Origin: Jacaranda mimosifolia
Taxonomy: Eukaryota > Streptophyta > Magnoliopsida > Lamiales > Bignoniaceae
Direction of reading: 5' to 3'
Length of the DNA stretch: 64,000 nt
NCBI GenBank assembly: GCA_018894105.1
Contig: CM032117.1
Span: 32,096,501 to 32,160,500, forward strand
Made by a program: the position numbers and the translations under genes. The notes below the pieces were generated by a model. It saw nothing but the letters and a program-made list of their open reading frames with translations. It had not been told where the DNA came from and did no database searches. Positions 1-11,610 of the stretch are shown piece after piece. Position 1 is the first letter of the stretch; every line of letters begins with the position of its first letter.

Positions 1-2318
1 GCTACGATCAACATATCAAGCTTATCAATTTTCCATATTTCTATCATTCCAAACATGTCCACACATCCCGAGCTCAACTGCTGGGAACAACTTAATAGAC
101 TTAACAGTACGTCCCGAGCATAACAACTGGGATCAACTTATCAACACGATTCAAATAAGCCGACATGGCGAATCAACAATATAGAAACAAATCATGTAAG
201 CCGACAAGGTCAAACATGTGATAGCAGAATGAATTCATTCTGATCGATATCGAATACAATAACGACATGTTCTGGGCATCAAAACAAAAATGATCAATTT
301 GAATCAAGGTACGAATAACTAAACAAAACCCTCATAGGGTATACAAAATGATTAACTGATACAATTCACGAGCTCAAACGAGATTAACCCTCACGGGGGT
401 GCACAAACGATTACCAAAGTAGTAGAACTTTACAGGTTTCAACAATCAATAACAGATACAATTCAATCGATATAAATACTGGAGCGGTAGAACCTCACAG
501 GGTTCAGAATTCAACAATAAACAATAATGGTAGTTAAGACAATAGAACCTCATGGGGTCAGAAAGCAACAATAACAATAATCAGATTAGATGTCAAGCGA
601 CAGAACCTCATAGGGTTCAGAAAATCAACAATAAATGATAGTCAAGACAGTAGAACCTCACAGGGTTCATAAATTAGCAATAAACGATAATAATAGTCAA
701 TGACAGGTATCCGAACAATGGAACCTCACAGTATTCAATCACGATGCAATTACTTTACCAAAATAATTACCAGATTAGTGGATCCTCACAGGGTACAACA
801 ATTAATGAGTAAGCTATAATCAAGTTAATTACCAGAGCAGTAGGCCCTCACCTTAAAATCACGAAATACGAGAGCTACTCTAATCTACTAGTTAGTGAAA
901 TCTTGATGCTCGTTACCTAATCAAAAGAAAGGGGTTTCTATCAAAATCCCCGTTGTCCTCATAATCAAATCATACTAATAGTAGTCTAAAACTAGTCATT
1001 ATACTATCGATACTATTCCTCAGTGATTAGTCTTAACATGATCGATATGTATTATTCCTAAGTATGCTGTTATTATGGAAAATATTCTTGGGTTTTGTAT
1101 CAGTTTCGATAAAGAGATACATTTGGGTCCTTAATTATAGAACTAATCTTGTAACGTTACACAAAGTCATTTATATTAATGCAATTGTTATTAATAGTCC
1201 AAATTCACCACTGAGTACTCATTTATACAAAATTAGAACCTAATTACCTAATTAACTTCAATTACCCATGATTATCATATAACATTTCAAATTCGGATTC
1301 ACTGACTTATATAAATATATAGATATCTCAATGTTTTTGATCAAATTGTGCGTTTTTCTCGATTATACAAAATGTTGCAAGGCTTGGAAGGAATATACAT
1401 ACGATGCATACAATTTAAACCCATTTCCATTTTTACCCAATTTCTTGTTATCGGAATGTAATCTCGACGATCAGACTTCGTGCGTACGACCACCACGTCG
1501 AGATGAACAAATTATCCTAGTGCCGCTGCTGCCGAAGTTGGTCACCATCACCACCAGAAGATGCTCCTCAACTCTACGAATCAAACCCCTCAAACAACTT
1601 TTGATTCGACGCCATTTGGCCAGTCAACTGGCCGAAAAACTAAAATCCCGCCACCAACACCGCCGCTCGATTTTCTTCCAATTTCTTCACCGTTGGTGGT
1701 CCCATTTCGGACGCTCAAGCTACCGTTTTGATCCTTGAGTTGAGGGCTACAAAACGTACTAATCACAACAAGGTTCAATTGCTGGAGATGAGAGACCCAT
1801 CACTACCGCCATGGCCAAGTTTTTGAGTTTAATTTTCGGCTACTACACTAGTTAGTTTTGGAAGAAAATGGTATTTTTGAGTACCTTTTTCAGAGAAGAG
1901 TAAAATGGTGTATAATGTGGTGGGTTTTATCGTTCGCTGGAGAATGTTGCTGAAGGAGGAAGATAATGGTTTGCATATGGAAATTTAAAGAAAATGAGGA
2001 GTGGAATTGATATATAAAAGGCTATTTTCTGAAATCACAGATTGACCCCCAAAAGCTATTCTCGATTTTCCAATTAAGTCCTCCAAAGTTAGAATCAACT
2101 TCAATTAAATCCCTCAACTTAATGGGTGCCTCACATTTGCCTATTTGACCAAAAGTATTTCTAGTTGGACCCTCAAAACTCTTAAATGTTTTGAAATTAA
2201 ACTTTGCCTTGTTTACATTTTGACCCCAGAACTTTTAAAGTCAAATAAAATTTAATAAAAACTTATAAAAAAATTATTAAATGAATAGTGCCATTAATAT
2301 GATTCCGAGGGTGTTACA
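1..2318 (-). mobile_element. Ty3/gypsy-type long LTR, cut by the left window edge
   Basis: Read on the minus strand, this block opens with TGTAACACCC at 2318. That is the same terminal motif that begins both LTRs of the gypsy element at 52004-60823. It also shares with them a stretch about 200-300 bases in that resembles 'GGACTTAATTG...CTTTTGGGGGTCAA', a GC-richer zone (about 1490-1800), and a sub-repeat zone carrying a GAACC...GGTTC palindrome. At least 2.3 kb is present and the far end lies outside the window. No purine-rich tract follows 2318, so it is more likely the 5' LTR of a minus-strand element running off the left edge, or a solo LTR. The Tekay/Del-like assignment is inferred from LTR length and termini. 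Small open frames here have no recognisable product. Confidence 0.55.
326..855. repeat. Degenerate tandem array of about 10 palindrome-centred units inside the LTR
   Basis: A motif close to GAACCTCACAGGGTTC recurs near 326, 386, 427, 490, 545, 603, 653, 721, 781 and 843, spaced 41-68 bases apart. Most units continue with an AT-rich tail containing CAACAATAA-like sequence. The core is an imperfect palindrome: GAACC and GGTTC arms around TCACAG. The same core appears twice in each LTR of the gypsy element at 52004-60823 (near 53604 and 53702 in the 5' LTR). The repetition is directly visible; the role is unknown. Confidence 0.75.
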
Positions 2319-3269
2319 ATAGTACAATATGCCCTTATAAAAGAATAGATTCATTAGGGCATGACTAGGGGGACCAATAGTAAAATTCCCATTTGGGTGT
2401 ATTATAAATATGCCAACTCCTAACGTAATGAAGGTATGTGCTCTATTTTACATACTGCCCTGATTAAATATCTTGTTCCTACCTCCTATCGAGATATGAT
2501 TTAAGCATCGAAGGGTATTAGCTGAATGCCATCTCGGCAAGCGTAGCATTATCCTTATAGTGGCAGGTCTAACCCTTACACCTTCAGTTAAGCTAAGTTT
2601 AACGTCCATTCGAGATTCAACACCTATCTCACTAATTCCACCACGCAAGCCCAAATTTGCATAATTTTTTTGGTGCCATTTGCATGAATTGGAATCTGCA
2701 ACCAAAGATGGCATAAGGTGTACAATAACTGTAAACTAAAATTACCTTGCAACTCGCCAACTTAAGTAGAAAATTCAATGTCCAATACTCTGGCCAAAAA
2801 TAGACAAGACGTCCTAGGACCTATCATCCGACTATCAACCGTAGTAGCTTTACCCATGGAATAACTATGCTAGCTTACTGAAGCAGAAGTAAATGCAACT
2901 ATTTTGAAATAATTGGAACTTGTCAACCAATATAAATTCTTACTTGCATCGAGTACAATACCCTCATCGCAAGCAACAAAACAACCAAACAAAAATGCAC
3001 TTAATAATGCACTGGGTAACAAGAGGAAGAGACTAACACCCTCATAATCAGGAAGAAGTAGGTAACTCTGCCTAGGAGATATTCAGGCTAAATTTCTCAC
3101 TACCTCACTAGCAGCCAGTCAAGGAGAGCAACCAATCTAGTAAAAGCTATTATAGTTTGCAAAACTACTGACTGGGAAGAGGTATCTAACTAGGTTTAAT
3201 AGCTTAATAGAAAATTAGAATACCTTTCTAGGAGACATTCAGAGCACTTGTCAATAGAAGTGGCACCTC
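2319..3269. other. Unassigned repeat-like sequence, no gene seen
   Basis: No continuous coding similarity or structural terminus is recognisable. Two related phrases, near 3070 (cctaggagatattcag) and near 3222 (tctaggagacattcag), suggest an internal duplication. This may be the degraded upstream part of the gypsy gag that follows. A minus-strand open frame at 2448-2714 has no family hallmark and is not called. Confidence 0.4.
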
Positions 3270-4250
3270 GATGAAGAATGATGGATAAGGAATCCCTATT
3301 TATCTTAGACATTGTAGATGAGAGGATGCAACCAGACTATAAGATCTCCCCACAAGACTACCTAGATACGATGGAACTACCGACCCCTACGATCACTTAT
3401 TGCAATTTAAACACATTATGCAACTTCACGGTCACAGCATCAACATACACATTAAGCTTCTTTTACCACATTTCAAGGAATCACGTTAGACTAGTTTGTC
3501 AAGCTCCCACCCAAGTCCATATATTGCTATGATTAGCAAAGCGATTAGATTTTCAACCAATTTATACGCAAGAGAAGTGGTAATTGCCCCATACGCACTT
3601 GTACTCTGTTAAACAAAATTAGGGAGAACTTTTAAAGGAGTTTTTCACATGTTTCAATAATGAAATTCTGAAAATTGATAACCTCCGTTTGATTTTCTTG
3701 TTGATGTCTTGCTCTTAGGTCTTAGGCACAAAGACTGCATGAATGCTCTCGTCAGAGAGTGACCTTAGACATTGGAGCATTTGCTCAACCTGACAAATAA
3801 ATACATGGTCCAAGACGAGATGAGAATGAATGAAGTTCAAAGGTATTAGTTCCGATAAGAAAGCCAAGGCTAAGAATGAGAAAAATTATAGAAACACAAA
3901 GATATATCCCACTCACCAATCAAGAGCTTCCACTAGTATAAACCTCTGAATGCCATTAGAAAAGAGGTGTTGATGACCATAGAATGTGAAGACCCTTTGA
4001 AAGATAGAGAAAGCTATCGGAGTGCCCAGAGGTAAAGTACTCAAAGAAATACTACTACTTTCACTAGCAGAAAGGGCATGACACAGAAGATTATTTTCAT
4101 TTACATGACAAGATAGAGTGCCTCATCTAGCAGGAAATCTAAAAAAGTACGTTGCGTCTAGACGTGAATGAAAGAAGAATAGTTGACCACAACAGAGAGA
4201 GAGGCTGCACAACCCAAAGCCAGACCAAAAAAATGAGAGTAGCCTCTCCA
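3270..4250 (+). pseudogene. Ty3/gypsy gag relic
   Basis: With frame changes, this stretch reads as a plant gypsy Gag polyprotein, the structural protein that packages element RNA. At about 3362-3440 the frame gives YDGTTDPYDHLLQFKHIM, the classic start of the retrotransposon gag domain. Near 3700 LLLGLRHKDCMNALVRE is legible. Near 3790 comes NLTNKYMVQDEM. Near 4073-4130 comes KGHDTEDYFHLHDKIECL, the His/Asp-rich segment before the nucleocapsid end. Stops and frameshifts interrupt it throughout. A sister copy of the same family lies on the minus strand at 37737-39900. No protease or reverse transcriptase follows; the sequence changes to copia near 4300. Confidence 0.65.
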
Positions 4251-4324
4251 TTCGAGGTGTCATCAACCACTAGGTAACTATTGTTCATAAAGAATGTGGA
4301 TGAAGTAAACTCTATGTGATTTTT

Positions 4325-4570
4325 CGTTAAATTTTTGTTGCATTCTTGTCAATTGTGATAGCGCAAGTGCCATTAGTATTACTAAAAGTTCGGTGCTTCA
4401 CTCTTACACAAAGCATATAGAGATTAGGCATCACTTTATTAAAAATCATGTCCAAAAAAGAAATATTTGTGTAAATTTTATTGAACATAAGATTAACTTG
4501 TAGATATCTTTACTAAATCACTTCCTGATGATTGATTCTATTTTCTCAAGCACAATTTAGGCATTATATC
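4325..4570 (+). pseudogene. Ty1/copia RNase H, C-terminal fragment
   Basis: Starting at TGTGATAGCGC near 4356, the frame reads CDSASAISITKSSVLHSYTK, then HIEIRHHFIKNHV, then DIFTKSLPDD. These match the end of the copia RNase H domain: the CDN-type motif, the HIDIRYHFI-type motif and the ADIFTKPL-type motif. RNase H degrades the RNA strand during reverse transcription. At least one stop falls before DIFTK. Only the last third of the domain remains, joined abruptly to a gypsy gag relic on its left. Confidence 0.7.
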
Positions 4571-5284
4571 ATTTTCTGCATGAATTCTTGTTTGCCTTTC
4601 TTACATAAGTGCTTGCCATTATGTGCTCGATACATTCCTCTTCAATCTCATATATTCAAAATCTTAAATAATCCTAACCAAGACCTATGGAGTGCACTCA
4701 AAAATCCACAATTAATACTTACAATTACCCTTATGGAAAACTGTACTCCATCATTACTCTTAAGTTTTTTGATGATGAGGAGACGATCTTATAATACCTT
4801 AAGTTGCCGTTCTATTACTTGCATCATAGGACTAATGAAAACTATTTGCATTGATCAAACTAGTATCTTTTGTGTTTCTTGCACTTTTGAACTAGCACTA
4901 CTTAAACTACTCTTGATGATCATGATGCATTGTGATCTAATGGTTTGGTTTATTTTAAATGAACTTATCTTATATATATTGAGTCTAGTTAATCCTTTAT
5001 TCTTGGAGATATTTCAACTACATTTGACGTCGGGAGGGAGGGGGCAAACTTCGTCATGATGCCCACTCGTAGAGGGATAATGACAAAATGAGGCATCATC
5101 AAGAAAGGGGAGATTTTTAGGATCTCCTCTTTTTTTAGTTTTGATTATGCCCATTTTGCATGAATCTTCATTATTATTGAATATGTCAAAATACTTATTT
5201 GCCAAATCTTTTGTTTGCAAATTAAGGTAATACGTCGTTATATGTGTAGACAGCTTAATTTTTTGCTAATTAAAAAGTGGCAAT
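4571..5284 (+). mobile_element. Copia (SIRE-like) 3' tail, polypurine tract and LTR start
   Basis: The sequence after the RNase H fragment contains an open frame of 175 codons (4532-5059) with no recognisable domain. The phrase CATCATCAAGAAAGGGGAGA near 5094-5112 looks like the polypurine tract that ends SIRE-type copia elements. The next bases (TTTTTAGGATC) would be a mutated LTR start. The putative LTR is cut off at 5284, where a gypsy LTR begins. The clade is inferred from the tract and spacing only. Confidence 0.45.
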
Positions 5285-6074
5285 TGTAAAATAATATGCT
5301 AGTTATTAAATTTAAAATTTTCTATTTATGTATTGGGATTAATTAAATTTAATTCTAAAAGATAATAGTTAATTTTATTTAATATTCTAGTGTTTCATTT
5401 ATGCATAAATAAGATATCAACTAGTATCTAGCTGAAGTATCACGGCCAATCAAATCAAGTCTTAATATGCATGGATCAATCAGGCTAAAATAATTGATAA
5501 TATTTCTTAATATGCACATCAAAAAGATAACTAGAAAATTAGTCTAAGTCATTTTGAAGTCTCCTACTAAATACCTATTTAAAGGGGATGATCCACACTC
5601 ATTGAAGAGATATATACACATACTTACATGCACATACATACATAAACACAAGTATGAGCATCGACCTATTACCAATTCAAGTATCAAGTCCTTATGTCCA
5701 AGTTTCAAATCTCCGAAGGTTCAAGTCCAAGACTCAAGTCTTCAGGCTTCAAGTTTCTGGCACAACAAAGTATTGTACCATGAAGGTCCTATATCTCTTC
5801 GAGGCACCAAATATCAAGTCCTCTGATCTCAAAGTTAAGGTTCGATTTTAAAGAAATTTTGTAGTGTTCTTTTATTAAGTCAAATGATACTACCCATATA
5901 TCGAAGAACAAGCTTCAAGCCCTTTGATCACATATTGGGAGAGAAAAATTAGGGGATTAGTTTTATTAGCGGAATTATTTTCTCTAGTGAATTGTAATTC
6001 TCTTTTGTTCATTAATACAAATTCAATTTATCCATTATTTTTCTTGTCATGTGATTTAATTTTTGCAGACAACA
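5285..6074 (+). mobile_element. Ty3/gypsy LTR (about 790 bp), family G1
   Basis: Begins TGTAAAATAATATGCTAG and ends GCAGACAACA. It aligns along its length with the split LTR at 27467-27853 plus 37296-37736 (about 828 bp), which shows the boundaries at both ends. It is followed by AAAATTTAGTGTGAACAAATTTCTG, the degraded primer-binding zone of the gag-protease region that starts next. It is therefore the 5' LTR of the element whose remains reach about 9960. No convincing target duplication was seen because the 3' end of the element is missing. Confidence 0.75.
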
Positions 6075-7500
6075 AAATTTAGTGTGAACAAATTTCTGCC
6101 ATGCCCAATAGGGCAGATCTTACCCTCATCGCTTTTTCCCAATTGAATTTTGGAGATAATTACAACAATTCAATGGCACCTTAAAAGAACCAACTCGCGT
6201 AATCAGATTGTGGCTGGGGGCAAAGCTACTAATTTCATTCCATTCGATGATTCAGACTGTGCAAGTCTCCCAAGATATCATCTTTTGTTAAGCTGCTAGT
6301 TACGATGACTGGAGCAACAATTATGGATGAACAACTTGCTTGGATGGCTCAAGCATTAGCTGATCTCCAAAAGATTATGGAAGAGAAAGATCTACAAATT
6401 GTGCAATGTATCAATAAGTTGGAACACTCCCATATTGGAGGATTTAGCTATGACCATACATCATCCTTTGGCCATGCAGTGGTGGAGAAACAAGTTGAGG
6501 AGATGCCTCACAAGTGAGAAACTGAGTAAAAGGTCAATCGTTTTGCAGCTTCTATTGTTATATTGTCTGTTCAACAACTCAAAGACATGATTACCAATAG
6601 AATTAGATCTCAACATGGCATGCCTTCTCAAAGCTCTCATGTCTACTAAAAGCCCTATACAAAGAAGACTGGCTCGCTGAGGATGCCAATGGGCTATCAG
6701 CCACCAAAATTCCAATAGTTTGATGAAAAGGGAAATCCAAAACAGCATGTGGGATCATTTCATAGAGACATGCAACAATGCAAGAACTTATGGCATTCTT
6801 CTTGTGAAACAATTCTTGCGTTCTTTAAAAAAAATGCCTAGTACATTGACTTTAAACCTGAATCCATAGATAGATAAGATCAAATGGAAATGGAATTCTT
6901 GAATCACTTCTATAGTACTCGTCGGATCGTGAGCCTAATTGAACATACTAATGTAAAATAACGAAAGGACGAGCCTGTAGTAGACTATATCAACCATTGG
7001 CGTGTATTAAGTTTGAACCGCAACAATAGACTCTTAAAGATGTTTGCAGTAGAGATGTGTATTCAAGGTATGCATTAGGCACTTCTCTACATTCTTCAAG
7101 GAATAAAGCCTCGCACTTTTGAGGAATTGGCTACCCGCGCCCACGATATGGAGCTCAACATTACTAATCATGGAGTTGGAATTCATGTTGAAGACTAGAA
7201 GAAAGAAAAGAAAGACTCAAAGTCAAAAATATGCTAAAGCTGTTACTAAAGAATCTATGAACATCAAGATAGCTTCCATCAAAATCCCACAAATGATAAA
7301 CATGTCACTGAGAAAATTGAAGATCAACGCACTTCAATATACAAGTGAACGTGGAAAGAAATACAAGAGAAGGAGTACCCATTTCCAAACTCTGATTTCT
7401 CTCATATCTTTGATCAATTATTGTAAGTATCATTGGGTTGTTGGTCATCCAATAGATAAATGCTTTATTTTCAAGGGCAAGTTATGGCATTAGCAAGAGA
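6075..7500 (+). pseudogene. Ty3/gypsy gag (family G1), broken
   Basis: After a short leader, a frame starts at the ATG of 6305 (MTGATIMDEQLAWMAQAL) with the coiled, Q/E-rich N-terminus usual for this Gag. With frameshifts it then gives PMGYQPPKF near 6690, FDEKGNPKQHV near 6725, a DYINHWRVLSLN stretch near 6985, and an [32 protein letters not shown] block at about 7055-7155. Near 7420 YCKYHWVVGHPIDKCFIFK is the CCHC-like end. Gag forms the virus-like particle in the cytoplasm. Several stops (for example near 6516, 7078 and 7195) make this a pseudogene. The order of blocks is that of an intact gag, so only point damage and small indels have occurred. Confidence 0.75.
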
Positions 7501-8460
7501 TGAAAAGATAATTTTTGACACAAAAGATGTTGTTGGGTCAAACTTTGCTAGTGCTATAACAATAGCATATGTCTCATGTGTTTTACAGTGGAGACTTCAA
7601 CAATGCTTTAGTTTGGAAGTTTAGATCCAATATTGATGAAGAGTCAATTTGCTAATGAAATGACTAATTTAGTTGGAGGCAAGTTCTGCTACTGAAATTG
7701 AGGATAATAGTAAGTGAGTTCTTATGACATATGGTTGAAGGAGGAGACAACCTGCTAATTAATCTCATCCATTGGCATTAAAGATATTGCATGTGGTCAA
7801 ACACCCTCTATCGAGGATAATGGAAAGTTTAAAGCCTACAAACAATAAGTTAGAAAATTTATTGATAGGTTATAGAAGAGATCGAGTGACTTTGAAAGAC
7901 TATTTTCCAAAAAGATTTTTTGATCAAAAGGTTGAAACAATGTATGTTATATCTTGTGAGGTTGAAGAGCAACACTCGAGTCCTTGTTGTACTAAAATCA
8001 CCTTTACAGATAAAGATTTATTGCTGGGATCAAAACCCCACAATAGGCTACTTTTTTATTTCAGGATTCATGCAAGAACAAAAAGTTAATTGTAGACTCA
8101 TTAATAGAGTATCTGTCATCAATGTCATGCCAAAAATCACAATGAAGAAGTTGGGAACTTATGTTGAAGAACTCTCATGAGCTATTAGTATGATTCGTTT
8201 GGACCTCACAATCATGGACTTAAAGCAAGTACTTTATTTTATGTCATTGATACAAGGACTTTCTATCATCTACTTTTGGGATGACGATGGCTTCATGAAA
8301 AAGGGATGGTACCTTCCCACTCTTCATTAAAACTTCAAGTATTCAAAAAAGGGAGAAGTTATGAGAGTTGATGCAAATATAAAGCCATTTACTGAAGCAG
8401 AATTATATGCTAAACTCTATTTGGATCCTAACTCAATAAATGAAGTAAAACCTATATAGT
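7501..8460 (+). pseudogene. Ty3/gypsy protease region (family G1), catalytic site lost
   Basis: Frames at 7772-8180 read DYFPKRFFDQKVE, then TFTDKDLLLGSKPHNR, then NRVSVINVMPKITMKKLG, followed near 8185-8300 by IRLDLTIMDLK-like sequence. This is the aspartic protease segment of the same gypsy polyprotein. In such proteases a Asp-Gly-Gly-type triplet precedes the SA(V)NIMP stretch. Here the corresponding residues read Asn-Arg-Val (near 8100-8111), so the active site is gone. Stops and a frame change near 8030 add to the damage. Confidence 0.65.
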
Positions 8461-9960
8461 TCCATGCAAGCACCGTATTGAAGGGAGAGATGTTTGCTCT
8501 GAAAATTTGAATAAATTGGTGATTATTGAAGTTTTGGCAAGCAAAAAATGTGAGTATGATGACGAGCCAAATTTACTAATATTTTGATGTACCTCATAGT
8601 CATGTCAAGAAAAATGGCAGATTCCACTTGGATTATGCATTTAGCCAAATGATATTGTCTAGAGCTTACTGAAGTTGGTGGAATCAAATGATTGTCAAAC
8701 TTTGAAGAGAGAGTTGATCATGCCTATTGTTGGCATAAGCTCATCAACCTATAATGGACCACTTGTTATAAGGTTTTCTAGAAAAAAAACTCAACGGAAC
8801 ATTTGATCCTAAGGCGTATAAGTTACTTGAGAAATCTGACTATTATTTTGCTAATCCACCTAATATATTGGTCTAGTTAGAGAAAAAATTCATAGACTCA
8901 ATGAAGCACAACATATTTTATGTTGAGCATTCAAAGGTTAGCTTAGGATTCAAACCTGCAGAACCAGTCAGCATATGTGTGATAAAGAAAGAAAAGTTTG
9001 CTGATGTCCAATATATTTTTGCAAAAGATCATTTAAAGTAAGAAAAGTAAGAACAGAATCACGACTAAGTTTCTACATTTGATCATCTTAGTACTTTGAC
9101 TACTCGTCTCTCTATTTTCAAAAGATTTAGTGCTAATAATCAAAGCAGGTTTAGTACAAGTCTACGTCCAAGTGGTTTGGTGTTTAATCGACTCGGGAAT
9201 AATGCTGCAACAAAAGTCAGAACAATGAGTATTGACGATAATATTGATATATTGGAGTTGAAACAGAAGGTTAGACTCATCGCTTACCTCAACTGCATAG
9301 AGCCAAATCTGTAATTGTAGTCATCAGCATGGACAAACCTATGAAAATAAAGCAGTTAAGACAACCATGTAGAGAGAATGATGTAAATAAAGATGAATTG
9401 GAAAGCACTATTAGCTCTAATTACATAAGTGTTGAAGATGAGTCGAATCTTACATCACATGATTCGTATCTTGAAGAATTCAATAGATTAGTGTCAAGTA
9501 CTTGCATACAAGCCATAAACTACCCAGCATAGAGAATAATGTTTGTTCTGGTCTTAAAAGCAAATGGAGTATTGAAGTGGAGTATTACGTTCCAATGATT
9601 AATAGTTGTTTAGATTGAGTAGTCATACGATGAAGAAAATGATAAGTCACACACATGTAATCATATCACTATTGATGAAGAGCCTAATTTAGAAATTTCT
9701 GAAGGTGAAGTCCCAAAAGCTCTTCCACAACTTGAGGATGGTAGATAGGCAACTGTTGATGAACTTAAGGAGTTGTATAATAGAAGAGCTTCATCCCATA
9801 TTTGTTAGCAAGCTTATAAGTCCTGAAGACGGGGAATGATCTAGAGCAAGTGCAAGGATGTTTTTGCTTGGACATATAAGGAAATGCCAGGATTAGATGC
9901 AAAAGTTGTAATTCATTACCTTTGGCATAAAATATGGAGCGCCATCAGTAAAACAGCCAT
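8461..9960 (+). pseudogene. Ty3/gypsy pol linker up to the start of RT (family G1)
   Basis: Legible pieces are PIVGISSSTYNGPLVI near 8720; the serine-rich FERL-like linker at 9096-9200 (LSIFKRFSANNQS, VFNRLGNN); QLEDGR-ATVDELKEL near 9728; and CKDVFAWTYKEMPGLD at about 9853-9900. The last is the conserved lead-in to gypsy reverse transcriptase. The element ends in unrelated sequence shortly after, near 9960, before any of the RT catalytic blocks. The frame is broken many times. Confidence 0.65.
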
Positions 9961-11610
9961 AGTGAGTGCTCATATATCACCTTAACCCGGAAGTGTATGC
10001 CTCAAGACGGAGCACTACCCACTATCAGTCAAGCATTTCAAACAACTTAGATAACCCAATCACATTGAAAGAAAAATATTCATCTCAAACATAGAGTTAG
10101 TGTCCCACACCTGTCTAAACTATAACAAACCAAAAGTAACACTAACAAAATACACTTATGTTTATGTTACAATAAAGTCTTAGAAATTCCTAACACAACT
10201 TAGTCACAATAGCAAAAGTATTTATAGTAGGTACCATCAAAAGCTACTCTTTTATATCTTTCATGTGTTTTATCTAGGAAAAGAATAAAAGGAAACAACA
10301 TAAAATTGTAAGTTCGAATGACTTAGCGAGTTATTAACAAAGGAGCAACACAAGTATACAGAGTGATAATAAATCAATAAGCACTGAATCAATAAAGAAC
10401 AATCACGACCGTAGCAGATATATGAGGCATTACACGTGAAAAGGAATACAATTGGCTAGATAAATTAATTATAACATGTCAATAATACTTTCGCAAACCT
10501 ACTGTTGTCAGTTTTCCTACCTTATCACTCCACTTTAAAAAACACATAAATCCTTATCCCTCCAAGTCCCTGAGTGATTGGCTTGGTGAAGTAATCATGT
10601 ATCAGGCATGGCTAGCCGCATGCCTTACATTGCTCATAGATAATTACCTCCAACTGGCTATGAGATAGGATAATAATAGTAGGGTATCAGCTGAAGACTA
10701 GCCACCATCGGTTTGTTCCGCTCGGTTATCTTTTAGTACTAATCCAAGAGCCTGCTCCCAAGGGTATCAATAAACCTGTGTATCCACATTATAATATGCC
10801 CTACTAATGTAGTGAAAATGTTCAACAACAATATAATAAACATATCAACTTGCTATGATAGACAAACAAGTAATCAATTAATATCAGACTTGTTTCAAGG
10901 TAATAGTTATGGCAATAATAGAAAAATACATTTCGAAATTCCTTTTTCAGTTTCCCCAACACAATCGCTCATTTCAGGTAAAACAACATAAATCATGATC
11001 AAATAACTACAATCAGTGTAAAATGGCAATGTGTGTAAATTTTGTAAATCATTTACTTTTTCAAAACTCGTGTGAACATGAATTGGATTAATCATTTGAT
11101 TTAGGAATCCAATATCTCAAGATAAGCTGGAAATTCAAATAATAATGGCTTAAAAATCGCAAGCAAAGGAAAAGAGAAGTCCAAATAGACTATCAAAAGC
11201 AACATAAGAGTCGAAGATCAATATAACATGGGTGAACAACAATCTTCAACAAACAAAGAATAAAAAAATAATGATATGTTTACTAATATATATATATATA
11301 AGTTGAAAATTCACATCAGGACAGGTGGAGAATTTAAGTAATAATAGCTTAAGAACTACATACAAAGAAGAACATTTTAGATAGAGTGTCAAATTCAACA
11401 TAAGAGTCAAAGAATAGCATAGAGTGAATAAATGACAATTATTGAATCACATCATAGAAAGGATCAAACAACAAAGATATATTTACAAATATATATATGT
11501 TCTTTTCCCAGCAAAGATATCTGTACTATCGAGTATAAACTCACCTGGTAGCTATTGAGTGATGATAACCCTCTGTGCAGCTATATTGACCATGTCATTA
11601 CCACCTATTT
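9961..11610. other. Unassigned, probably decayed retroelement DNA
   Basis: No gene, LTR boundary or protein motif could be recognised on either strand. The stretch 10540-10800 is less AT-rich and looks like old repeat DNA. The part at 11515-11605 reads on the minus strand like an LTR segment containing CCAGGTGAGTTT. The junction near 11610, where the copia leader begins, is sharp. Confidence 0.35.
11120..11505. repeat. Two-unit degenerate tandem duplication (about 185 bp)
   Basis: 11120-11300 and 11305-11505 share, in the same order, a GAAATTCAAATAATAATGGC-type start, AACATAAGAGTC followed by AAAGA/GAAGA, and an ATATATATATA-type end. Divergence is high, so the duplication is old. Confidence 0.5.

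Noticed and set aside
326..855. CRISPR-like array
   Set aside because: The units are degenerate, spacing varies and the spacers are related to each other. It lies in a plant LTR and no cas-like genes are present.
1331..1738. Plus-strand 135-codon open frame
   Set aside because: It lies antisense in the GC-richer block of a minus-strand LTR. There are no recognisable domains, and the Arg/His/Pro-rich end follows from base composition.
4532..5059. 175-codon open frame as a possible env-like gene of a copia element
   Set aside because: No signal peptide, membrane-anchor pattern or family motif is convincing. It starts inside the end of the RNase H fragment in another frame and looks like chance in AT-rich DNA.
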